Source: Symbiodinium natans (taxonomy: Eukaryota > Sar > Dinophyceae > Suessiales > Symbiodiniaceae). From it: DNA of 64,000 nucleotides. The stretch lies in contig CAJNDS010002247.1 in NCBI GenBank assembly GCA_905221605.1, forward strand, positions 300,001-364,000, read 5' to 3'. Shown here piece after piece: positions 50,934 to 62,336 of this stretch (position 1 is its first letter; every line of letters starts with the position of its first letter). The notes under the pieces are model-generated. The model was not told where the DNA came from, ran no database searches, and was given only the letters and a program-made list of their open reading frames with translations. The translations under genes and the position numbers were made by a program.

Positions 50934-51052
50934 TTCTACATTGAGGGACTGGCACCCTTCCAGGATAAGAAGCGGCACGTTCGCGTCCTCGGCTACACAG
51001 ACGCCGACCTTAACAGTCGCTTCGCTTCTTCCGATGGCCGCAGCGAGGACTG
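50934..51052 (+). CDS. Isolated strong exon, unknown protein
   Basis: Good acceptor (tatgtctctccgacgcccgcag). FYIEGLAPFQDKKRHVRVLG, YTDADLNSRFASSDGRSED; donor is the GT of the first GTTTAGGG unit (51053). Family not recognised. It may be a further exon of gene C or of a gene ruined by the satellites downstream. Confidence 0.62.
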
Positions 51053-51148
51053 GTTTAGGGTTTAGGGATTAGGGTTTAGGGTTTAGGGTTTAGGGTTTAG
51101 GATTTAGGTTTCGAGCGGTTTCCAAAAAGTAGCTTCTAGGATCCGAGC

Positions 51149-51249
51149 TGAACATGTTCCCCCTTATACTTACAGTCCTTAAGTAGGATTCTAGTAGGGG
51201 GTACTGCGATCCCTAATGAGGAGCTGTTGGTATAAGGGGGAGCATCCCA
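51149..51249 (+). mobile_element. Introner/MITE-like element family I, copy 4
   Basis: ATGTTCCCCCTTATACTTAC to GGTATAAGGGGGAGCATCCC. Left tip diverged, no clear target duplication. Directly followed by a family II copy. Confidence 0.75.
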
Positions 51250-51266
51250 AGTTACATTGCGGCTAT

Positions 51267-51371
51267 GTGGGGGTTTACGAAAAGAAGGGACCCCCCAATA
51301 TAGACCCCTAAATAGTAGGATTCCCTTATAATCAATTTTTAAGGACCCCAATAAGGTACCCCTAATTTCGG
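51267..51371 (-). mobile_element. Introner/MITE-like element family II, copy 3 (reverse)
   Basis: Reverse complement begins TTAGGGGTACCTTATTGGGG and ends TTTTCGTAAACCCCC. Same family as 5121-5215 and 13076-13154. Confidence 0.68.
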
Positions 51372-51373
51372 AA

Positions 51374-51524
51374 ACCCTAAACCCTAAACCCTAAACCCTA
51401 AACCCTAAACCCTAAACCCTAAACCCTAAACCCTAAACCCTAAACCCTAAACCCTAAACCCTAAACCCTAAACCCTAAACCCTAAACCCTAAACCCTAAA
51501 CCCTAAACCCTAAACCCTAAACAT
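51374..51524 (+). repeat. Telomere-like array (CCCTAAA), 21 units
   Basis: Pure array starting directly at the end of the family II element. Confidence 0.97.
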
Positions 51525-51979
51525 TGCGACTGCTTCCGTCTCTTATTCAACATGCAGGGTGCTGGAGGATGGCTGCTTTAAGGCTGGAGTAGCAGGAGAG
51601 CAGTCGTACCGTCTTCTCCCAGGAGGGCACCCTTGTTTAGGGTTTAGGGTTTAGTTTAGGGTTAGGGTTTACCTGGGGTTCTAAAGTACAACCCGAATCT
51701 TGTCCCAAGCCCCACCCACAACACCTCAATCTCCCCCAAGAGGGGACGGTTCTCCCAAGTGGTGGTCCCGTTGGGTTGATGGGTATTGAGGCCTCCTGTG
51801 GCCTAGATGAAGTAGTCAGGGTCTTTCTGGTGGTTCGTGGTGCGTGAACGACGGGCTCCTCACAAGATTTTGATGAGTTTGTATTTCGTCTGGGGACGCT
51901 CGTAATCAAGGAGAACCCTGCTTTTAGATACATGTGGGCATGGTGGGGCCGCGGGGGGGGGGGGGGGGGTGTGCAGCTT

Positions 51980-52083
51980 AAATAGGGTCTATTTGGAAGC
52001 TGGGAATCGTATTTACAAGAGGAAAACAGGCCCCAAAACGTATACTTATTCACAAGAGCCATGTTCCAAATAGACCCTATTTT
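51980..52083 (+). mobile_element. MITE-like element with AAATAGGGTCTATTTGGAA ends
   Basis: AAATAGGGTCTATTTGGAA at about 51982-52000 and its complement at about 52064-52083. A C/G homopolymer borders it. A related half copy with a C-run is at about 62855-62905. Confidence 0.65.
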
Positions 52084-52099
52084 AGGTCCTGTAGGGTTG

Positions 52100-52680
52100 C
52101 ACAGACAGAATTTAATTCATTAAATTCCTTAATTTCCACTTTCCCCCTGGAATTTAATGAATTTAATCAATTAATTCAATTAATTCATTTATTTCCAAAG
52201 GGGGGGGTGGAATTAATTGAATTAGTTGAATTAATTGAATTAATTGAACCCCCCCCCTTGGAAATAAATGAATTAATTGAATTAATTGAATTAATTGAAT
52301 TAATTGAATTAATTGAATTAATTGAATTAATTGGAATTAATTCAATTAATTCAATTAATTCCACCTCCCCTTTGGAAATAAATGAATTAATTGAATTAAT
52401 TGAATTAGTTGAATTATTTCGATTAATTCATTCATTTATTTCCAAATGGGGGGGATTCCCCAGCCCCCACCCCTCCCCCCCCTTTGGAAATAAATGAATT
52501 AATTGAATTAATTGAATTAATTCAATTAATTCAATTAATTCAATTAATTCAATTAATTCAATTAATCAATTAATTCAATTAATTCAATTAATTCAATTAT
52601 TTCAATTAATTCAATTAATTCAATTAATTCAATTAATTCATTTATTTCCAAATGTGGTGGATTCCCCAGACCCCACCCCC
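52100..52680. repeat. AATTGAATTAATT palindromic satellite, first block
   Basis: Runs of GAATTAATT and CAATTAATT decamers meeting in mirror fashion, bounded by TTTATTTCCAAAGGGGGG and its complement. Translates as endless ELIELIEL or QLIQLIQL and is not a gene. Confidence 0.93.
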
Positions 52681-52683
52681 CCC

Positions 52684-53405
52684 AGCTCGATTTGGCCAAA
52701 TTTTGCCCGGAGGCTGCCCGGCAAAATTTGGCCAAATCGAGCCGCGCCTTTCTGGAGGCCCGAAATTATTTAAACTATCGCGGCTCGATTTGGCCAAATT
52801 TTGTCGGGCAGCCTCCGGGCAAAATTTGGCCAAATCGAGCCACGCATTTCTCATCGCATACGAAGGGCAGCCCGATTTGGCCAAATTTTGCCCGGAAGCT
52901 GCCCGGCAAAATTTGGCCAAATCGAGCCGCGATAGTTTCAAAATTTCGGGCCTTCAGAAAGGCGCGGCTCGATTTGGCCAAATTTTGCCCGGAGGCTGCC
53001 CGGCAAAATTTGGCCAAATCGAGCCGCGCATTTCTCATCGCGTTCGACGAGCAGCCCGATTTGGCCAAATTTTGCCCGCAGACTGCCCGGCAAAATCTGG
53101 CCAAATCGAGCCGCGCCTTTCTGGAGGCCCGAAATTATATAAACTATCGCGGCTCGGTTTGGCCAAATTTTGCCGGGAAGTCTGCGGGCAAAATTTGGCC
53201 AAATCGGGCTGCTCGTCGTACGCGCTGAGAAACGCGCGGCTCGATTTGGCCAAATTTTGCCGGGCAGCCTCCGGGCAAAATTTGGCCAAATCGAGCCGCG
53301 CATTTCTCATGGCATACGAAGAGCAGCCCGATTTGGCCAAATTTTGCCCGCAGGCTGCCCGGCAAAATTTGGCCAAATCGAGCCGCGATAGTTTAAATAA
53401 TTTCG
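52684..53405. repeat. GC-rich nested palindrome block, copy 1
   Basis: About ten units of GCTCGATTTGGCCAAATTTT, GCCCGGAGGCTGCCCGGC and its complement arm, separated by two alternating spacers (CTTTCTGGAGGCCCGAAATT type and ATTTCTCATCGCATACGA type). Open in most frames on both strands. Confidence 0.93.
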
Positions 53406-54400
53406 TTCAATTGGTTCATTCATTTCCAAATGGGGGGGATTCCCCAGCCCCCACCCCCGCCCTTTGGAAATAAATGAATTAATTGAATTAATTGAATTAA
53501 TTGAATTAATTGAATTAATTCAATTAATTCAATTAATTCATTTATTTCCAAAGGGGGGGGTGGAATTATTTGAATTAATTGAATTAATTGAATTAATTGA
53601 ATTAATTGAATTAATTGAATTGATTCAATTAATTCAATTAATTCAATTAATTCAATTAATTCAATTAATTCAATTAATTCAATTATTTCCAAATGGGGGG
53701 ATTCCCCAGCCCCCACCCCTCCCCCCTCTTTGGAAATAAATGAATTAATTGAATTAATTGAATTATTTGAATTAATTGAAATAATTGAATTAATTCAATT
53801 AATTCAATTAATTCCACCTCCCCTTTGGAAATACATGAATTAATTGAATTAATTGAAATTCAATTAATTCAATTAATTCAATTAATTCAATTAATTCAAT
53901 TAATTCAATTAATTCAATTAATTCATTTATTTCCAAAGGGGGGGGGGTGGGGGCTGGGGAATCCCCCCCATTTGGAAATAAATGAATTAATTGAATTAAT
54001 TGAATTAATTGAATTAATTGGAATTAGTTCAATTAATTCAATTAATTCCACCTCCCTTTGGAAATAAATGAATTAATTGAATTAATTGAATTAGTTGAAT
54101 TATTTCGATTAATTCAATTAATTCAATTAATTCATTTATTTCCAAATGGGGGGGATTCCCCAGCCCCCACCCCTCCCCCGCCTTTGGAAATAAATGAATT
54201 AATTGAATTAATTGAATGAATTCAATTAATTCAATTAATTCACTTAATTCAATTAATTCATTTATTTCCAAAGGGGGGGTGGAATTAATTGAATTAATTT
54301 AATTAATTGAATTAATTCAAATAATTCAATTAATTCAATTAATTCAATTAATTCATTTATTTCCAAATGGGGGGGATTCCCCAGACCCCACCCCCCCAGC
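53406..54400. repeat. AATT-type palindromic satellite, second block
   Basis: Same decamers and TTTCCAAATGGGGGG borders with the linker GATTCCCCAGCCCCCACCCC. Part of the 1.7-kb higher-order unit. Confidence 0.93.
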
Positions 54401-55112
54401 TCGATTTGGCCAAATTTTGCCCGGAGGCTGCCCGGCAAAATTTGGCCAAATCGAGCCGCGCCTTTCTGAAGGCCCGAAATTATTTAAACTATCGCGGCTC
54501 GATTTGGCCAAATTTGGCCGGGCAGCCTCCGGGCAAAATTTGGCCAAATCGAGCCACGCATTTCTCATCGCATACGAAGGGCAGCCCGATTTGGCCAAAT
54601 TTTGCCCGGAAGCTGCCCGGCAAAATTTGGCCAAATCGAGCCGCGATAGTTTAAAACTTTCGGGCCTTCAGAAAGGCGCGGCTCGATTTGGCCAAATTTT
54701 GCCAGGCTGCCCGGCAAAATTTGGCCAAATCGAGCCGCGCATTTCTCATCGCGTTCGACGAGCAGCCCGATTTGGCCAAATTTTGCCCGCAGACTGCCCG
54801 GCAAAATCTGGCCAAATCGAGCCGCGCCTTTCTGGAGGCCCGAAATTATTTAAACTATCGCGGCTCGATTTGGCCAAATTTTGCCGGGCAGTCTGCGGGC
54901 AAAATTTGGCCAAATCGGGCTGCTCGTCGTACGCGATGAGAAATGCGCGGCTCGATTTGGCCAAATTTTGCCGGGCAGCCTCCGGGCAAAATTTGGCCAA
55001 ATCGAGCCGCACATTTCTCATGGCATACGAAGAGCAGCCCGATTTGGCCAAATTTTGCCCGCAGGCTGCCCGGCAAAATTTGGCCAAATCGAGCCGCGAT
55101 AGTTTAAATAAT
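54401..55112. repeat. GC-rich nested palindrome block, copy 2
   Basis: Near-identical to 52684-53405, offset by about 1.71 kb, with a few deletions (for example near 54700). Shows tandem duplication of the whole AATT plus GC composite. Confidence 0.93.
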
Positions 55113-56030
55113 GTCGTTCAATTAGTTCATTTATTTCCAAATGGGGGGGATTCCCCAGCCCCCACCCCTCCCCCCCCTTTGGAAATAAATGAATTAATTG
55201 AATTAATTGAATTAGTTGAATTAATTCAATTAATTCAATTAATTCATTTATTTCCAAAGGGGGGGGTGGAATTAATTGAATTAATTGAATTAATTGAATT
55301 AATTGAATTGATTCAATTAAGTCAATTAATTCAATTAATTCAATTAATTCAATTATTTCCAAATGGGGGGATTCCCCAGCCCCCACCCCTCCCCCCCCTT
55401 TGGAAATAAATGAATTAATTGAATTAATTGAATTAATTGAAATAATTGAATTAATTCAACTAATTCAATTAATTCCACCTCCCCTTTGGAAATAAGTGAA
55501 TTAATTGAATTAATTGAAATTCAATTAATTCAATTAATTCAATTAATTCAATTAATTCAATTAATTCAACTAATTCATTTATTTCCAAAGGGGGGGGGGG
55601 TGGGGGCTGGGGAATCCCCCCCATTTGGAAATAAATGAATTAATTGAATTAATTGAATTAATTGAAATAATTGAATTATTTCAATTAATTCAATTAATTC
55701 CACCTCCCCTTTGGAAATAAATGAATTAATTGAATTAATTGAATTCATTGAATTCATTGAATTAATTCAATTAATTCAATTAATTGAATTAATTCATTTA
55801 TTTCCAAAGGGGGGGGGTGGGGGCTGGGGAATCCCCCCCATTTGGAAATAAATGAATTACTTGAAGTAATTGAAATAATTGAATTAATTCAATTAATTAA
55901 ATTAATTCCACCTCCCCTTTGGAAATAAATCAATTAATTGAATTAATTGAATTAATTCAATTATTTCAATTAATTCAAGTAATTCGTTAATTTCCAAATG
56001 GGGGGTGGGGGCTGGGGCATCCTCCTCCCC
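55113..56030. repeat. AATT-type palindromic satellite, third block
   Basis: Continues the AATT decamers to the C-rich linker near 56020. Confidence 0.92.
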
Positions 56031-56385
56031 CCAATACTAAACCACGAGCCCGGGCCTCCCCCCAATACTAAATCACGAGCCCGGGCCTCCCCCCAATACT
56101 AAATTACGAGCCCGGGCCTTCCCGCAATACTAAATCACGAGCCCGGGCCTCCCCCCAATACTAAATCACGAGCCCGGCTAAATCACGAGCCCGGGCCTCC
56201 AAATTACGAGGCCGGGCCTCCTCCCAATACTAAATCACGAGCCCGGGCCTCCCCCCAATACTAAATCACGAGCCCGGGCCTCCCGCAATACTAAATCACG
56301 AGCCGGGCCTCCCCCCAATACTAATTTACGAGCCCGGGCCTCCTCCCAATACTAAATCACGAGCCCTCCTCCCCCCAATTCTAGG
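56031..56385 (+). repeat. 31-bp tandem repeat
   Basis: About 11 units of CCCCCCAATACTAAATCACG plus AGCCCGGGCCT, some truncated. Confidence 0.95.
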
Positions 56386-58685
56386 GCACAGTTTTTGCTC
56401 CAAAAAGTGACATCGCAAGCCCTGGCCCCTGAGATTTTGAGCTCATTTCTTGCCCCAAAGAGTAACATCGCAAGCCCTGGTCCCTAAGATTTTGGGCTCA
56501 TTTCTTGCCCCAAAGAGTAACATCGCAAGCCCTGGTCCCTATTATTTGGGGCACAGTTTTTGCTCCAAAGAGTCAAATCGCAAGCCCTGGTCCCTAAGAT
56601 TTTGGACTCAGTTTTTTGCTCCAAAGCAAGCCCTGGTCCTTAAGATTTTGGGCTCATTTCTTGCTCCGAAGAGTCAAATCGCAAGCCCTGGTCCCGAAGA
56701 TTTCGGGTTCAAATTTTGCTCCACAGAGTCAAACCGCAAGCCCTGGTCCCTAAGATTTGGGGCACAGATTTTGCTCCAAAGGGTCAAATCGCAAGCCCTG
56801 CTCCCTAAGATTTTGGGCCCATTTCTTGCCCAAAAGAGTGACATCGCAAGCCCTGGTCCCTAAGATCTTGGGCCCAGTTGCTCCAAAGAGTCAAATCGCA
56901 AGCCCTGGTCCCTAAGATTTTGGGCTCATTTCTTGCCCAAAAGAGTGACATCGCAAGCCCTGGTCCCTAAGATTTTGGGTTCAATCTTTGCTCCAAAGAG
57001 TAACATCGCAAGCCCTGGTCCCTAAGATTTGGGGCCCAGTTTTTGCTCCAAAGAGTGACATCGCAAGTCCTGGTCCCTAAGATTTTGGGTTCAATTTTGC
57101 TCCAAAGAGTGACATCGCAAGCCCTGGTCCCTAAGATTTGGGGCCCAGTTTTTGCTCCAAAGAGTGACATCGCAAGTCCTGGTCCCTAAGATTTTGGGTT
57201 CAATTTTTGCTCCAAAGAGTGACATCGCAAGCCCTGGTCCCTAAGATTTGGGGCCCAGTTTTTGCTCCAAAGAGTAACATCGCAAGCCCTGGTCCCTAAG
57301 ATTTTGGGCCCAGTTTTTGCTCCAAACAGTCAAATCGCAAGCCCTGGTCCCTAAGATTTGGGGCCCAGTTTTTGCTCCAAAGAGTGACATCGCAAGTCCT
57401 GGTCCCTAAGATTTTGGGTTCAATTTTTGCTCCAAAGAGTGACATCGCAAGCCCTGGTCCTTAAGATTTTGGGTTCGTTTTTTGCTCCAAAGAGTGACAT
57501 CGCAAGCCCTGGTCCCGAAGATTTGGGGCCCAGTTTTTGCTCCAAAGAGTCAAATCGCAAGCCCTGGTCCCTAAGATTTTGGGTTCATTTTTTGCTCCAA
57601 AGAGTGACATCGCAAGCCCTGGCCCCTAAGATCTTGGGCCCAGTTTTTGCTCCAAAGAGTCAAATCGCAAGCCCTGGTCCCTAAGATTTTGGGTTCAATT
57701 CTTGCTCCAAAGAGTCAAATCGCAGGCCCTGGTCCCTAAGATTTTGCATTCATTGTTGCTCCAAAGAGTGACATCGCAAGCCCTGGTCCCTAAGATCTTG
57801 GGCCCAGTTTTTGCTCCGAAGAGTCAAATCGCAAGCCCTGGTCCCTAAGATTTTGGGTTCGATTTTTGCTCCAAAGAGTCAAATCGCAAGCCTGGTCCCT
57901 AAGATTTGGGGCCCAGTTTTTGCTCCAAAGAGTCAAATCGCAAGCCCTGGTCCCTAAGATTTTGGGTTCATTTTTTGCTCCAAAGAGTGACATCGCAAGC
58001 CCTTGTCCCTAAGATTTTGGGCCCAGTTTTTGGTTCAAAGAGTCAAATCGCAAGCCCTGGTCCCTAAGATTTTGGGTTCAATTTTTGCTCCAAAGAGTCA
58101 AACGGCAAGCCCTGGTCCCTAAGATTTGGGGCCCAGTTTTTGCTCCAAAGAGTCAAATCGCAAACCCTGCTCCCTAAGATTTTGGGCACAGTTTTTGCTC
58201 CAAAGAGTCAAATCGCAAGCCCTGGTCCCTAAGACTTTGGGTTCAATTTTGCTCCAAAGAGTGACATCGCAAGCCCTGGTCCCTAAGATTTGGGGGCCAG
58301 TTTTTGCGCCAAAGAGTAAAATCGCAAGCCCTGGTCCCTTAGATTTTTGGGTCGATTTTTGCTCCAAAGAGTCAAATCGCAAGCCCTGGTCCCTAAGTTG
58401 TCGGGGTCGATTTGTGCTCCACAGAGTCAAATCGCAAGCCCTGGTCCCTAAGATTTCGGGGTCGATTTGTGCTCCACGGAGTCAAATTGCAAGCCCTGGT
58501 CCCTAAGATTTTGGGCCCAGTATTTGCTCCAAAAGGTGAAATCGCAAGCCCCGGTCTTTAAGATTTTGGGCTCATTTCTTGCTCCAAAGAGTAACATCGC
58601 AAGCCCTGGTCCCTAGATTTTGGAATCGATTTTTGCTCCAAAGAGTCAGATCGCAAGCCCTGGTCCTAAAATGTTGGGCTCAATT
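56386..58685 (+). repeat. About 55-bp tandem repeat, about 42 units
   Basis: Unit: CCCTAAGATTTTGGGCCCAG, TTTTTGCTCCAAAGAGTCAA, ATCGCAAGCCCTGGT. Variants GTGACATC and GTCAAATC alternate in part. Reading frames stay open for up to 137 codons but only mirror the repeat. Confidence 0.96.
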
Positions 58686-58689
58686 TTTG

Positions 58690-59300
58690 CTTTTCCCTTC
58701 TCTTCTGCTGATAAAACACAAGAAAGGAACTCATATGATAAAGCAGTGGAAAGGTAAGCAGAGGGTGACTCCTTGCGCGTGAGCCTTTCCATAATACTCC
58801 ATCATATTCATCCTCTCGGCCTATCTCTTCTGTTCCTTTCCTTACTCTTCTCCTTCTCATAGTTCTTCCTTTTTGTTTTTCTCATTTCGAAAAGAAAGAG
58901 GGAAGGGAGAAACAAGGGAGAGAGAATAGATAAAGAAGAGTGCCATCTTCTCTGCGCCTTGTTTTGTCTCTCCCTCTTCTCTATTCATCTGTCTTCTATT
59001 CTCTTTCTTGCTCTTCCCATTAAATATGCAATCCTTGGTATCTCTCCTCTCTCCTTCTCTCTTCCTCCAACAGATGTGCTTTTGGATCGTTTTCTGCATC
59101 TTCAAGCGAGAAAAAAGGACACAGACTGCGATTAAAAGGGACGCCCATGTTGGATTGGCAGCAAGCCCAGCTGATGCTCATGATTCTCTCTCTTTCCATA
59201 CACATGGGCGATGGAACGGGTGTCCTTTTCAATCGTTTTCTGCATCTTCAAGAGAAACAGGGACACCCCACAAGAAGGAAAAGCAACATAAGAGATAGGG
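58690..59300 (+). repeat. Pyrimidine-rich segment, duplicate copy 1
   Basis: Shares long near-identical stretches with 61085-61684, including GATAAAACACAAGAAAGG, CTCCTTGCGCGTGAGCC and CCAACAGATGTGCTTTTGG. No convincing gene. Confidence 0.88.
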
Positions 59301-60060
59301 AGGGAAATTGACCCTTTCCTCTCTTCTTATCTGCTATTTTTATTATTCGCTTCAAAAAGCAACATAAGGGAAAGGGGATTTCCTGAAGAGGAGAGAGGGA
59401 ACCTATCTGTGAAAAGCAAGAATGGTTTTTTCTAGTTCGAAAGGGAGAGACAAGGGAGAGATGATATGTACAGCTTTGCGCCTTATTTTGGGAGCGAGGA
59501 TTTTTTTTTGTCAATTTTTCTGGTATTTTTTGTGAATTTTCTTGCTTTTTCTTGCTTTTCTTGTGGTTTTCAGAACATGCCCTCCTGGTTCTGCCTGTCG
59601 TCCTCCTCTGGTGGGAATTCTTTTCTGTGTATTTTTCTGGTTTTTTTGGTGAATTTTGCTGGTTTTCAGCTTCCGATGGCCTCTCAGCGGCACCGCGTGT
59701 CCGGAACAGGTCCAAATCTCAACGTGCTACAACAACACATTACGTCTAACCCTTCGTCCTTTTGCAACTCGCGCTTGGAGCGTCGGGGCGGCCATCGTTG
59801 GCCCCGACAGGATTCAAAAGCTAGTTAACGTCCGGGGCTGGTTCAAGAGGAACCTCCGATGCTTCAATCTGAAACTTTGCTTCGGTTTAGGGCTTACTGC
59901 GCATGTAGGCCGCAAACATTCTATCAGGATTTGCGGCTTATGGTGGACGGTTCGGGTCTTATTAGGCTCTACGGTTTGCGGGGTCAAGGTTGCTCCTCGT
60001 ATGATTGCCCCTTCAGCCCGGAACTACGGCTTAGGGTTTAGGGTGTAGGGTGTGTTGCGG
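59301..60060. other. Unique stretch between duplicated segments
   Basis: Open frames of up to 155 codons on both strands (59248-60048) overlap and show no family motif. A short TTTAGGG run occurs at about 60030-60050. Confidence 0.45.
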
Positions 60061-60068
60061 GAAGCGGG

Positions 60069-60288
60069 GCAAACACGATTCTCGCATGATGGGTTTCCGA
60101 AAATGTGTGCATATGGCATATGCTTTGAGGCAAGCTTGCACGGCTTGAGAAAGCGGGGGGGTTGGGGGGGGGCGCAGCCCCCCCCATTTGCAAACACGAT
60201 TCTCGCATGATGGGTTTCCGAAAATGTGACGATTCTCGCATGGCAAAAGTGTGCATATGGCATATGCTTTGAGGCAAGCTTGCACGGC
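60069..60288 (+). repeat. Direct repeat pair of about 80-100 bp
   Basis: CAAACACGATTCTCGCATGA through GGCAAGCTTGCACGGCTT occurs at 60069-60145 and again at 60190-60290. The second copy has a 23-bp internal insertion that repeats CGATTCTCGCATG. Confidence 0.88.
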
Positions 60289-60311
60289 TTAACAAACCGG
60301 GGGGGGGGGGT

Positions 60312-60455
60312 TATTTCTTTCTTTCTTTCTTTCTCTCTTTCTTTCTGTCTTTCTTTCTCTCTTTCTTTCTTTCTTTCTCTCTTTCTTTCTTTCTTTCTCT
60401 CTTTCTTTCTTTCTTTCTTTCTGTCTTGCTTTCCTTATTTCTTTAGTTCTCTCTG

Positions 60456-60486
<31 letters not shown>

Positions 60487-60930
60487 CTCTGTCTTTCTTT
60501 ATTTCTGTCTTGCTTTGCTTTCTTTCGGCCTTTCTTTCTTTAGTTCTTTCTTTCTTTCTGTCTTGCTTTCTCTCTTTCTTTCTTTCTTTATTTCTTTCTT
60601 TCTTTCTTTCTCTCTGTCTTTCTTTATTTCTGTCTTGCTTTGCTTTCTTTCGGCCTTTCTTTCTTTAGTTCTTTCTTTCTTTCTGTCTTGCTTTCCTTTC
60701 TTTCTTTCTTTCTTTTCTTTCTTCCTTTCTTTCTTTCTTTCTGTCTTGCTTTCCTTTCTTTCTTTCTTTCTTTCTTTCCTTCTTTCTTTCTTTCTTTTCT
60801 TTCTTCCTTTCTTTCTTTCTTTCTGTCTTGCTTTCCTTTCTTTCTTTCTTTCTTTCTGTCTTTCTTTCCTTCTTTCTTTCTTTCTTTTTTCTTTCTCTCT
60901 TTCTGTCTTTCTTTCTTTCTTGCTAAAAAA
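60312..60930 (+). repeat. TTTC tract, about 620 bp
   Basis: Almost pure (CTTT)n with CTGT, CCTT and CTCT interruptions arranged in a longer repeat (TCTGTCTTGCTTTCCTTTC recurs). Ends abruptly in an A-rich run (60925-60970). Confidence 0.97.
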
Positions 60931-61084
60931 CAGAAAAAAACACAAAAAAAAACCAGAAAAAACACAAAAAAAATACCCTACCCCCTTATTTTGTGATTCC
61001 GTCTCCTTGCTTCCTGTCTCTTCTATTCCTTGCAGCACGCTTCGGGAAACATAGCATCCTTGTTATCTTTCCTCTCTCACTTCC

Positions 61085-61684
61085 CTTTCCCTTCTCTTCT
61101 TCCGCTTCCTTTTAACTGATAAAACACAAGAAAGGCACTCATATGATAAAGCAGTGAAAAGGTAAGCAGAGGGTGACTCCTTGCGCGTGAGCCTTTCCAT
61201 AATACTCCATCATATTCAGCCTCTCGGCCTATCTCTTCTGTTCCTTTCCTTACTCTTCTCCTTCTCATAGTTCTTCCTTTTTGTTTTTCTCATTTCGAAA
61301 AGAAAGAGGGAAGGGAGAAACAAGTGAGAGAGAATAGATAAAGAAGAGCGCCATCTTCTCTATTCATCTGTCTTCTATTCTCTTCCTTGCTCTTCCCATT
61401 AAATATGCAATCCTTGGTATCTCTCCTCTCTCCTTCTCTCTTCCTCCAACAGATGTGCTTTTGGATCGTTTTCTGCATCTTCAAGCGAGAAAAAAAGACA
61501 CAGACTGCGATTAAAAGGGACGCCCATGTTGGATTGGCAGCAAGCCCAGCTGATGCTCATGATTCTCTCTCTTTTTCCCTACATATGGGCGATGGAACGG
61601 GTGTCCTTTTCAATCGTTTTCTGCATCTTCAAGAGAAAAAGGGACACCCCACAAGAAGGAAAAGTAACATAAGAGATAGGGAGG
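61085..61684 (+). repeat. Pyrimidine-rich segment, duplicate copy 2
   Basis: Direct repeat of 58690-59300, lacking a short internal piece (about 58945-58975 in copy 1). Confidence 0.9.
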
Positions 61685-62330
61685 GAAATTGAAGAACTCT
61701 CATTGTACTTGGTCATTCCCTTTCCTCTCTTCTTATCTGCCCATTTTCTGTGCGCCTTGTTTTGTCTCCCCCTCTTCTCCCATCATCTCTCTTCTGGTCT
61801 TTTCTTTGCTCTTCCCATTAAAAATGCACCCCTTTTTATGTCTCCTCTCTCCTTCTCTCTCCCTCCTCTTCTCCTGTTCCCTTCTAAACGACAAAAACGC
61901 AAGAAAGGAAGAATAAGAGGGGAATGGGGGCCCTGTTCCTTTTCCTCTTTCAATGGATGGGGGAAGTGGGCGGAGTTGGCCCCTTGCCCGTACACCCTCC
62001 CCATGCTTCAGCAAACCCCTCCTCTCGCCCTATCGCCTCTGTTTTTTTTCCTTGTGCCCAAACGGAAAACGAAAACGGGTTCCTTTATATGTTCATTGTC
62101 CTTCCTTTTGTTTTTTTATTTCACTGGGAAAAGAACCAGAGAAGAGGAAGATAAGAACGAGAGGTGAGATGAAAACGGCACCATCTTCTCTTTGCCTTAT
62201 TTTTGCACCTCCCTCTCCTGTCTTAATTTCTCTTCCACTCTTTTTTCCCATTGCTCTTCCCATAATATTGCATTCCTTTTGATAACTCACAGGAAATTAA
62301 AATGGCCTCCTTGTTGTCTCTCCTCTCTCA
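61685..62330. other. Pyrimidine-rich stretch without a recognised gene
   Basis: Continues the composition of the duplicated segments. Short motifs such as TGCTCTTCCCATTAAA and CCTCTCTCCTTCTCTC recur, so it may be an older diverged copy. Confidence 0.45.
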
Positions 62331-62336
62331 CTTCCC

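Noticed and set aside
52207-55409. Frames of up to 330 codons (ELIELIEL and AKFCPEAARQNLAKSS types)
   Set aside because: They mirror palindromic satellites that are open in nearly all frames of both strands; no sign of selection on one frame.
56450-58506. Frames of up to 137 codons in the 55-bp repeat
   Set aside because: Unit length and lack of stops create them on both strands alike.
56031-58685. CRISPR-like array
   Set aside because: The repeats are contiguous 31-bp and 55-bp tandems without unique spacers, and the DNA is eukaryotic.
60499-61054. 179-codon Lys/Glu/Arg-rich and Phe/Leu/Ser-rich frames
   Set aside because: Translation of the TTTC tract and its complement.
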